A stretch of 64,000 bases of DNA from Silene latifolia. Its lineage: Eukaryota > Streptophyta > Magnoliopsida > Caryophyllales > Caryophyllaceae. Of this stretch, positions 23,223-34,246 are shown one piece after another. Positions within the stretch are counted from its first letter, which is position 1. Every line of letters starts with the position of its first letter. Location: NCBI RefSeq assembly GCF_048544455.1, contig NC_133537.1, positions 14,197,541 to 14,261,540 of the forward strand, given 5' to 3'. The notes beneath the pieces were generated by a model, which was given only the letters and a program-made list of their open reading frames with translations, did not search any database and was not told where the DNA came from. A program made the position numbers and the translations under genes.

Positions 23223-25416
23223 ATCAAGAATTAAAGGTTAATAATAATAAAATAAAGTAAGTTGATAACAAGAATTAAAAGTGTAATACCAGAATCAATT
23301 TTGAGGGATTATCAGAGAATTCTGGTATGTTTGCAAAGAGGTCCACGTCAACTCGACTAAGGTTTCGCACATCGATAGTAGCAGCTGCTTTGCCTTTATC
23401 AACTTCTCCTCTGGCTTTATCAACGTCTCCTCGACGCCTATGTTTGAAGTTGGTGTCCGACTCCTCATCATCACTATCCACTCCTCCCGCAATAATATGA
23501 TTTGGTTGCGAACCGCCCGCCTGGTTTCTCGGAGATTGAATTAAGGATGGTGTCTCACCAGAGCCTTCAGTTATGGAATGATTCGGCGACGTACGTGTTG
23601 CACTCTTTTTCCCATGACTTTTAGATAACTTCTTGGTCGGATCAGGTTCTATTGCCGAATTCAGCACATGAGCTTTTGCTAACAAGTCCTTTACATCTAC
23701 CTTGCTCCACCACTTTTCAAAAGCTACCGAATTAAAATCGCGCCACTTTGACCTTGGAGGAGGAAACAAATGCACCCGAGATCGACTACCTTCAAATAAA
23801 ATCATTCGCCATTTTTTGAGAGCTTCTTTGCAAGATACATGTTTAGCATTTGAAGTAAGAGTGCTGGGAAGCCCTTGACAGAAACCAAATTGCTTGGAAA
23901 ACCGATATGGGGTGTATGGCTGGAGCACAAATAATGCACCGGAGCGTAATGGAAAGTATGCAGTACGTAAACAAATGAAATAACTGAAGTTTAATTTATC
24001 TAAGGCTCCATCATCGTGCAAACATACACCTTTGTCAAAGAATTTAGTAATACAGCCAAGGTTGATGGACCGTCCCTCGTGAATGAGTCTACGAGCTTCG
24101 TCATCTCTGAAAAATTTTGCGTGTTGCGCACCAGAATAAAGCACCATTCTTGGACCCCTCGGGCATGGTTCAACTTCATGATGTGTCCTGAAATAATGAG
24201 CAAGCCAGCCATACAGATAATGGGCTGGGAAAACAGAACCCGAATAACCAGGCTTGGGAGATGTAGAAATCATGTTGAGCCCTCGATAAATACTAGCTAA
24301 CACCGGCGGCGCAAGACTAAATACTTCTCCACGAGCCATCAAGCTTGCTACCTCAAAAGTTTCTGGTCTAATAAGTCGATCTTCAGATTCCGGGAGTACA
24401 AAGTTACATAACCAACATGACAAGAAGGCTGCTAAATATGTTGTTTGCTTCCGACTTTCATGAACTATTCCCAATGACTCAAATATTTTTGCCTCTTTTG
24501 CCCGGACAAGCGGTTTTGGGTCAATTTTTCCGAAGGGTTTCCGTGAATTTAGGAGGATTCTTGCTCTCTCGTCGTCGTTTCGGAGGCATTTTATATACAT
24601 GAGACCTCTTGCACCAAAACTCAATCCATTGCTGTGAAGTGACACCTTTTCCACCAGACTGCATTTTAAGACGATGATAAACAACCAGTAGGAAATGACA
24701 TGCTCGGGGGATTACCCGAACACCTTGAGCATCGAGAGCATGTAAATTGTCAAAACTAGGAACTGCTTCATCATAAATTGATCCAAGGATAGGCAAACCG
24801 CTGAGACGATGGAGATCCCATAGTGAAATTGAAAATTCTCCGAACATAGTATGAAGTGTGTTGGTAGTGGAACACCAAGCTTCTAGGAATGCACGCAAAA
24901 TACAAGGCTCTCGGACATAAGAATATAATGAAGCATACACCGCATCATAAATTGAACAATTTTTTAGGACGGCTCCGTATCTAGCAAGAACATCTTCGGT
25001 CCATTCCCAATATCCTCCGATGTAACTTGATTCTCCGGGAATTTGAATAACGCGACAACCCCATCTGGTATCTCCGGAAATAATTCTACGCCCCAAAAGT
25101 GGAAATATTTCATCTTGCATAGGTTGTGTAGGTAAAGTACTGATAAGAGTATGACCACGAGTCCCATACGCGCTCGGCCTAGCAGGAATTGACATGTTTT
25201 CTTGAAAATCCGCCGGGGTAATGGTATTAACCAGTTCACGCTGAACACGCAATAATGATTTGTAAACAGGAAGGCTGGTCTCGGACTCTTCACCATGGTC
25301 GCCATTGTTAATACATAAGTACTTACGATCACCCTTGAGACGTTCAACAAAGTGCGCCATGTTGAGATATATACCTGTTTCAAAAAAAAAAAAAAAAAAA
25401 AAAAAGGTTCAGTCAA
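22233..25416 (-). CDS. Antisense ORF block of element A: plant mobile domain (PMD) protein
   Basis: On the strand opposite to gag-pol, between integrase and the 3' end of element A, there are long open frames. The main ones lie at 24521-25360 and 23275-24684. The first contains WEWTEDVLARYGAVLKN, followed by FLEAWCSTTNTLHTMFGE, SISLWDLHRLSGLPILGS and RACHFLLVV; these fit the aminotransferase-like plant mobile domain (PMD) known from plant transposons and from the host MAIN/MAIL proteins. The second continues the domain and ends in a charged low-complexity region. Frames at 22233-22739 and 22711-23193 include a coiled coil rich in Glu and Lys. Poly-T tracts on the coding strand (plus-strand A runs at 23190 and 25381) resemble pyrimidine tracts of splice acceptors. 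The function in retroelements is unknown. Treated here as part of a fossil; I do not judge which parts are translated. Confidence 0.75.
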
Positions 25417-27480
25417 GTCAAGTATAAGGAAACTGACGAAGAGAACAAAAATAGATGGACATAAGAAAAGAGGTTACAAACAATGCTACCTCTTATTCTT
25501 CATAAACCAAGTGAAAAGAAAATAAAGGGATGTGCATTAAACCAAAAATGTACACTGCTACAACTATAGAGCGAAAAGCAAGGTAGCCAAATAAACTCAA
25601 CTAGCAAACCAAGTGACCATAAAATCAAGTGTGGGCATAAACCCATCAGGACAACATCTTTAAGAGAGGTGTTTGAATTATAATATAAAAAAATTCATAG
25701 ACAAACAAAAATTGACCACTGCAAAAGTGCAAGTATACTATCAAAGTCGAAGTGTTTGGCATGAATCGAGTGCTCAAGATCAAAAACGAAAAATATTTCT
25801 TGGTTAAACATCGAGTAATAAAAAAAAAAAACCGAGTCAGGATTTCAATACAAAACTTTGTCATAAAAAAAACTGAGTCGGGATTTCAATACAAAACTCT
25901 GTCATCCTTAAAAGTGCAAGGACCGACTAGTTAACAACAAAGTTTGTAGGCATGTATATAGGTTGGTTATGAGATTTTCATTCTATTGGTTCAAGGATAT
26001 AAAATTTGTGTTCACAAATACAAGCAAGACCAGTAGCACACACTGACATGAATAACCAAGCTAAAGTGCTGAAAGACAATAAATTTATCAAAAAAGCGAA
26101 AAGAAAGGAAGCACGTAAAGAAGGCTATATACCCTTGTTGTTCTCTTTGAGAGGGCGGCAGGTCCTAACAATTCGAAGCCGATTCCTACGAGCAGGGATA
26201 TGAAAATGAGAACAGGTTTGCGTCAATTTCAAACCAGTACATAAACGGTCTTGCGAGGTGTTCCTGGCAGCGGGTCAGATGCACCCCATTCTTTTTAATT
26301 CCGAGAACTAAATTGTTGAAGAAGTATATCCTACCTCCACCTGCCAATGTAGAGGTTAAAAAAAAAAACGATTAGCTACTTGACCATATTGAAGTCGTGC
26401 TTTCTGATCAGCTACCAAAATAACGAGTTCAAACCAATTATGGAAACGGAAGAATGATTACGGTCCGGACGCAATGGAACAAAGACCATGCAAATTCGGT
26501 GTAACAAAATGACAAAGCTATTTATGGTAATTGTGGTAAAAAAAAAAAAACGAGATACACATAATCAGCAAAGTCATTTAAATGTTAATTTCTATATGAT
26601 AACAAGGTTGAAATGACAATGAATGAAATGAATGAAGAAGGCAAGACGAAGTTGGGCTGCATGCTATCAAAACTAAGCTTCATCTACTATGTAAATCGTT
26701 GTCTTCATATAAGGGAGTGCAAGGAAGGTAATCGTCATCAAGATCAATTTTGAAACAAGACAATCATCATCAAATTTAAAAAAAAAAAATGATTATGAGA
26801 AGTACTCTAAATGGTATGCGCCTGAGTGTATCATTACCTGTTGCAACAAGTGTTTAGGAACTTGAAGAGAAATAAGACAATCTTTATTTGTTTAGCTTCA
26901 AAGACGGTAATATGAGAAGTACTCTAAATATGCATTGCTTGAGGGCTATATATATAGATGGAGTTTATGATTAAAAAAATAAATACTTGTACTTCAAGAA
27001 AGTCTTGGCGGTTCCACCTTTGGAGAGAGCCAGTAACATTTGCCTTCAAGAATTTACTAGTATTGCTAATGTCGGTAAAACAAATTGTGTTTTTATCAAG
27101 TTTCACAATAACCTTAGAAAAGAAGAAAGCTAAAAGCAATTTGATAGGTTGGTTTTAGAGGTGCCAAGTAAAAATTTTCTACCCAAGAATGTTGATCGTC
27201 CAAGTTACAAATTTACAAAAGTGATGTAAAATTCAAATGTTATCCGTCAAGGTTACAAAATGGCCAGGGTGACATAAAAATGTTATCCGTCAAGGTTACA
27301 AAATGGCCAGGGTGACATAGACTCAAGTATCGTCCGTCAAGGTTACAAAATGACCAGGGTGATATAAATATCGAGAGGAGTCGCCAACCATCCGCCAAGT
27401 CAGATAATGACAGGATGGCCAAAAAAAAAAAATGCCATCGATGCAACATAATGGGTGCCCGTTGACTTCCAAGTCAAGCC
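25417..27480. other. Non-coding part of element A
   Basis: AT-rich sequence between the antisense block and element C. It contains a short direct repeat (ggatttcaatacaaaact at about 25840 and 25882) and, at 27240-27365, three near-copies of the phrase tccgtcaaggttacaaaatg. No convincing gene. Confidence 0.6.
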
Positions 27481-27485
27481 AAAAG

Positions 27486-30233
27486 TGTAATACCCCGTAT
27501 TTTTATATAATAAAATTAATTAAACGGATATTATTTTATATTAATTATTATACATTTATATTGCTAGTTATGTCGGGTTAATTGTTAGTCGAGAATTATG
27601 TTAAGTTATCGAGCTAAGTTAATTAAGACGGGTTTATAAGGATTCGAAAGGTAAACTAAAAAATTAAACACCGGACCCAAAATAATTAAGGGGACCGTGT
27701 CTTTGGGAGTGTAAAGCATGCTTGATTATTTTTATCAAACCTAGACTACCCATACTCCATACTCCACGCCTACACCAACAACAATGCAAGCCATACTCCC
27801 TTGCTCCTCTTCTTCCTTTTAACCCGACATCCCTACCCATTTTCTTCCATATTTACACACCATCATTCACGCATAGAGAGATAGTGAGAGGCCGTGGGTG
27901 ATGACCGTGCTGCGGGGAAGAGCTAGGGGTGTTGGTCGACATTCCTGGGTGGCTACAGTGACCGTGGTGGTGACGGAAAGGTAAGGACTCTACCTCCCTT
28001 CTCTGTTTTCATTAGTTAATGTCGGGTCTTTGGTTGGTGTTTCATGTCTTTTAGAGGTGAGGGTAGTGGTGGTTGATGGGGTAGAGGAAATGGGTGGTCA
28101 GGGTAGAGCGTATTGGTGGTGGTTAGGGTGGTTGTAGGTGGTGATGGTGGCTGTATTTGGCAGCATCGACAGGGGGTAGACACACGGGTTATACATGGGT
28201 TTCAGGGGAGTTTTAGATGGCTAGGTCGGGGTGGGGCCACCGTCGACTAGGGGGAGGTCGACAAGGTGGCACCACTGTTTCTGGGTACACTGTTCGACGG
28301 CGAGTAAGGTCGTGGTTGTTTGGCAGAGGATTGATGTTGGTTGCGGTGGTGGTGAATCGCGTAAATGGGGCGTTGGTGAGGCTCGGTGGTGAACCCGGTC
28401 AGATGACTACCCTGGTTCGACTCGCCGGCGGCAGTCGACCAGGGTGGGGTTGGTGGTCGGTGGTGGGGTTGAAGTGGGGACCATGGCCGGTGGTTGTCGT
28501 GGTGTTTTCAGGCGGTGCGTGAGGTGTTGGGCGAGTGCGAAGGGAATGACGTTGTTGAATCGGGTTTTCATATTTTATCGTTATAATTCGTTAGTGGGTC
28601 GTATGCTTATCTAATTAATTTAAGTCCCGAGTTGATTAAATAATTGAAGACGGGTTTAAGTCGGGTTGTTTAAGTTGTTGTTCGATTCGGGTTTCCTTAA
28701 ATCATTTAATTCATTAAATTAGTTATTTAATCTAATTCCCGAGTATTTAAATAATTAAAGACATATTTTGAGTCGGAATGTTTGAGTTGTTTATGTTTGA
28801 TTCGGGTTTTTCTTAAAATCGTATAATTCGTTTAAATTATCGGGTTGGTTTAAGTTCCGAGTTAATTAAAATAAAATAATAATTAATTAACTAGAAATGG
28901 GATTTTGAGACGGGTTTGTTAAAAAGAAAAGGCTACTTTATCGGGAAAGTTTCCATTCTAAGAAATTCTACTTTAGTAACCTCCTATTTTGGGAAGTTGG
29001 GTCAAATACTAATTGGGTTATTTTAGTTATCAATTGGGCATAAGTTTGGTGTCGGGATTGTATTTCGGGAAGACTTCTAATTGAGAGATCTCCATATTTA
29101 GTAGTTAGTAATTATAAATATTATAATTGTTTTAGGTGGCGGATTCGTGAAGGATCGATAATCAATTCATTGCTTTACTTTTCTGGATCGCTTAATCGCT
29201 TAATTGGAATTCTTTGGCACTTTGAGGTAGGGAAATACACTTGTCCTATTATCGTCATTGTTGGATTGTGTTGACTTGATTCCTGGTTGTTGCTTTACGT
29301 TATCATTTATATTCGGAAAGGTGATTGACTGATTTGATCGTATTGAGTATGGTATCACAACATCGGGTAACCGGCATGATTTTTATGATTCATCGGTTCA
29401 TTGATTTATATATATTGTGTTGCATCAATTTATCTTGAGCATTCATATGCATTGGAGTTGGAGGATGATCGTATTGAGTATGATATCATTGATTATTCAG
29501 GGTATGTGATACAGTGTGGAGATTATTCAGGGTATGTGATACGGTGTGGAGATTATTCAGGGTATGTGATACGGTGCGGAGATTATTCGTGGTATGTGAT
29601 ACGGTGTGGAGATTATTCGGGGTATGTGATACGGTGTGGAGATTATTCAGGGGTATGTGATACGGTGCGGAGATTATTCAGGTATGTGATACGGTGTGGA
29701 GATTATTCGGGGTATGTGATACGGTGTGGAGATTATTCGGGGTATGTGATACGGTGTGGAGATTATTCAGGGTATGTGATACGGTGTGGAGATTATTTAG
29801 GGTCTGCGATATGGAGAGGTGGAGGATGTGACTTATTGGAAATGGAGTTATGTATTTTGTTGTCGTACTTATTTTGTTTTCCCTACTCAACCTCGTGGTT
29901 GACCCTGTGTATTCGTGAACACCTGTGATGATCCGTTTTATGGGGAGCAGACTTGTGAGTTTAAGAGATAGGATGGGAGCTTGATGGGCGTGAGACATTG
30001 GATCAGACGACTTAGTGGCTAGATCATCATCTAGAAGACTTTCACTTTTATTTATGTCAGTTCTTGTAATTCGGGTTGAAAAGAGTATTTGTAATAATTA
30101 AGTTAAAATATTACATAAATTGCCTGGGAGTTTAATTTGTTATTCACTACCTCGGGAAACCGAGAGATGGTAACGATCCGTTTTATTAGAGAATGTCTTG
30201 ACGAGGACTTCTTTTATAAACCGGGGTGTTACA
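27486..30233 (+). repeat. 5' LTR of element C, 2748 bp
   Basis: It contains a G/T-rich segment (about 28000-28530) and an array of 30-bp repeats at 29491-29820. The open frames within it (28217-28522, 29401-29928) recur in the other LTR and have no recognised domain. Confidence 0.93.
29491..29820 (+). repeat. 30-bp tandem repeat array in the 5' LTR of C (11 units)
   Basis: Ten units of gattattcagggtatgtgat plus acggtgtgga, then one degenerate unit. Units vary at the cag/cgg position and at tgtgga/tgcgga. Because 30 is a multiple of three, the array reads through in all frames and creates spurious repeat ORFs on both strands. Confidence 0.95.
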
Positions 30234-30248
30234 AAGTGGTATCAGAGC

Positions 30249-33200
30249 GAACGATCCTCAGGCCTAAACCAATGAACCCAATGAACCTAGGATGTGTCTA
30301 ATTAAAATGAACACCGGGATAGAACTGTTAGGAGCACACTGAGGTAAGGTTTGAGTTAGGGGCCCCCTCACACCGAACCAGTGGCCCTCTCAGTTTGACT
30401 CGGACAAACCTTGAGGGTATATGAGAGAAAGGGTAGAGAAGTTGCCTAAGATTGAACCTGAAATGCCTATATCGTTGCCTAAGTGTTAATTGATTGATGC
30501 ATTGATTATTGCATAATCGAGTTGATATATACTTTGAAACCCATATATTCTAACCATTCCGCAGGACAACGCTACGGTAAGTATTTTGTATGAATGATGA
30601 CGTGATCATATAATGTTGGGAAATGAGAAATAAATTTCGAGTTCAGGTTAATAATCAATGAAGTGTTGTGCTAGTCGTGAGCATGAAAATAATTACGAGT
30701 CGATGATAATTACCTAGGTGGATGTTGAATGATGTGCTGATAGTACTAATGTGACTAAGTAATATGCGGTTGTGTGATCCCGAAGCCATGCTAGTATAAT
30801 AATGTGATAGTAATAAGAAACGCTATTGAATTGCCTGTTTTAGTCATAGCAATCGTAATGTAGAGGTAAAGAGTAGTTCGAGATGCGAAGGGATTCTACG
30901 GGATATATGTTTACGAAAGCACAATGTGAGATTTAAGTTACGATGGGTTAGTATCGACAGTATGGTTGTAAGAGTTGGAACATATAAAATGAATAACTTA
31001 GTGATAAAACTCGTTCTGGTTGGTGTTACCCTTTAATTGACCTTACTACCATTTCTTTCTGTTTATTGCCTATCGATGAAAATTTTATGAGAAATAGCCT
31101 CGTGAGTTAGTGATCATTTGACGTTGGTTTCACGATATACGGATTATGAATAATAAATAATTTAGTGAACTGTGGTTAGGAAGTTTCTGCGCAGTGATGT
31201 TTTGTCCAACGATTTTGTGAAAATCCTCATTTAAATGGTATTAATAATTTTTGCATAATTCCAACTCCATCGGTCGTAAAATTCACATATGTGTTCAAAT
31301 TGATAAGTCACAAAAATTCTTGATGTCTCTATATTAAATAATAAGTTTTGCAAACTGACCCAAATTTTAGACCAATTGCTGCCACATGTTTATTTGGACC
31401 AACTGAGTTGTAAAATCCTTTAAAAATGGTATTCTTGTGCTTTGAACCTAATTCTTTTCCCTGTGATTTTAACTCTCCATGTTTTGTAAAAGTAATATGA
31501 ATCAAGTTTTAATCGAACGGTTATTTATCAGTGATCTTTGAAAGTTACAACGTGAAGCATGACCTGGAAAATGTGTGTTCTAGGTTGAGTCTACATACAG
31601 TGGTTGATTAATTCACGAGCTTTAATAATATGAATTTATAATGTCCTTATATTATGATAGTAGCAGGCATGTTCAGTAGTTACGTATCTCAACCAGTGAT
31701 AAAAATTGAAGTGTGGTTGATAAATTGTTAGCGTGATGGTATGAGTAAATTGAATAAATTAATTTGATTCGTAATCGAGGGTGAAATATTTTATACGAGT
31801 CCAGTTGTTACATGTTTTATATATGTTGAGTATGTTGTAATATCTCTGGTGTGTTCATCATAATTACATAGTGGTCGAATATATAAATATAAACTACAGT
31901 GTCATATCGTAGTAAAGCCAATGGCGCTAAAAGTCAATTGATCGTTCTAATATACTCGCATGAATATGATAATAATTATGTTTAAATGTTTACACATGGA
32001 TGGTAGTAATGATCGTGTCTAAATGTTCACACGTGTAGGATGTCATCTGAGTTCTAATGCCTTTTTATGCGAGCCAGTGTGCCTAAAGTATGTTTATTAC
32101 TTACATTGCATTAATCTATTTCAGTGGAACTACACCTATAACATGATAATAAACAGTGTTGTTAATTCTTAATGGATATGTTCATCACTATATCGTCATA
32201 AAATACTAAAGGGATTCTTGCAATTGTAGGAGCATGATATAAAGGAAATTGTTTGATATAATACGACGATTGGTATATCTAGATTCTCGAGTCATCACTA
32301 TCAATTATATTCTAATAAAGATTGTTTATGATAACTATGTTGGCAATATTATAATGGGATAACCCTTTGATGATTCACATGATACACGTTGGTTTAAAGG
32401 ATAGTCGTTAAAGTACGTTTAATTGAGCCGTGAATATAACTGAGTAAGGAAGCACAACTAAAACCCTGATGTTGAGGTGATAGCCGTTCATTAGTAAAGA
32501 TAGGATTAAAATGAATAAGATGAACCTGTAAATTATGATATATGAGTCGGCACCTAAGCTTGTTTTGTTGGAAGGAATTGAATTAAGTTACCTGAGTTCG
32601 AGTCTCGTAGTAAGTTGTAAAGGAATTCTATAGATGGCTATGTTATAAGAAGTATATTAAGAATTTAATCACCGTCCAATATGAAAGTAAAGGTTTTGAA
32701 AATGAAACTAAATTTTGTCGTGTGAGTATAAATTCGGAAGGAGATTTCCAGCTAGTGTCTGGTTGAATGGTTTCATGATAGTTGCTAAGTCTGGAGTAAT
32801 GAAATTAGAACGGAGTCACAAGTGGTGGGTCAAGTTAGTCATGTTGTTCGTTCACATAGCGCATTGGTGGGTTGTGGTTGGACACGAATGTTAAAACGGG
32901 AAGTGTTATGTGGTGATTAAGTGAGTTATGTGTTAGCAAGGTATGTTGATATTAGTATGATATGCAAGGGATAATTGTAAAACTGGTTTAGTTAAATACA
33001 TTTAATCTTTTATGCCATGGTGTTGGGTACAGTCAAAATATATGTAAAACCAAGAACGAAATTTTGGTGTATAATAGTCTTGTACGTTAACTTTCCAATA
33101 TGGCTGTTCGACTCGACCAATAAGTTGTAAAATTCGCAAATCAATGTGCACTCGTCATACATGAATAAATACCGAACCTAATTGTTATGAGGATTGAAAA

Positions 33201-34229
33201 TAATTCAGGATGATAAAATCGAAAACTGGTTGTCTTCATTTGTTATCGGTGATTCTGTGTCTTGACCTGAATTTGTACGATTGTGTAAAGGAAAGTTAGA
33301 TTGGACCTATTAGGGTATAAATTTTAATAAGATCGATTTACCAAAGTGTTGACCCTAATTCTTTCCTTATGATGATTGATCCCTTATATTCTAAAGTATG
33401 AAATTACAATGATTGGTGAGATGAATAATTACTAATGATTTTTTTTACTGGTAACGGTAGCATCCTTGAAAGAGTTGTATATCGATTGTCTTTGGTAAGA
33501 ACTAGTTATCTGGAACGTGAGTTGGGAACCTTTTATCCTTTTTAAGTTGTTAGCGAGAGTTGAGACCATTGTTATAATAATGAAGGTTACGAGGACGTAA
33601 CCATGTTTCTAGTTGGGGAGGATTGTAAAATCTTGATGCTTAATTTGCACTTGTTTGTAGGTGATAGTCGATCAAGTTGACGTTTAGTTGTGGGGTACGT
33701 ATGCAAATGAGTTCTATATGTTTTGTTACTACTTCTGTTAGTTAATTGATGTGTAAAAGGAGAGTGTGATTAAACTGCTGGTAATGAGTTATGAGTGGCC
33801 TATGAGCCGAGTGATGATTACGGGAGATATGTTTGTGATTAAACTATTGGTATTGAGTTATGAGTTGTGGGGCCTTTGTGCCGAGTTATGTTTACGGTCC
33901 AGTGCGACCATGGTTAATGAGTTTATGTTGAGTTTGAGATCGGAATTTAGATGGAGGATGATGGTGCTCTCAGATGAGTATTTAGTTGTTATACATTTGA
34001 GTTCTCAGGTAGTTATTAGTTGCAGTTAGTTGGGTTAAGAAAAGACGAGTCAAACTTCGGGACGAAGTTTATTTTTAGGAGGGCAGAATGTAACATTCCG
34101 TATTTGTTATGATTAATTGATGTGTCAAAAGAGTGTGTTAACCGAGTTAGAAATGCGTGACGTCTGTTGGAACGATATACAATACCCTTTTGAGGTTGAG
34201 TATGGGAGCGAACTTCGGGACGAAGTTCA
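30249..34229. other. Interior of element C, non-coding
   Basis: About 4 kb with no recognisable protein domain on either strand. The sequence is AT-rich with many stop codons in all frames. The only structured part is near the 3' end (34060-34120), described under findings. Confidence 0.8.
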
Positions 34230-34246
34230 TTTTAAGGGGGGAAGAC

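Noticed and set aside
28217-28522. A 101-residue Gly/Arg/Val-rich frame in the LTR of C
   Set aside because: It reflects the G/T-rich LTR segment and is altered in the paired LTR without signs of selection.
29401-29928. A 175-residue open frame with repeated SGYVIRCGDY units (also 36158-36685)
   Set aside because: It is the 30-bp LTR array read in frame; the unit is divisible by three, so both strands and several frames stay open. No start context or other support.
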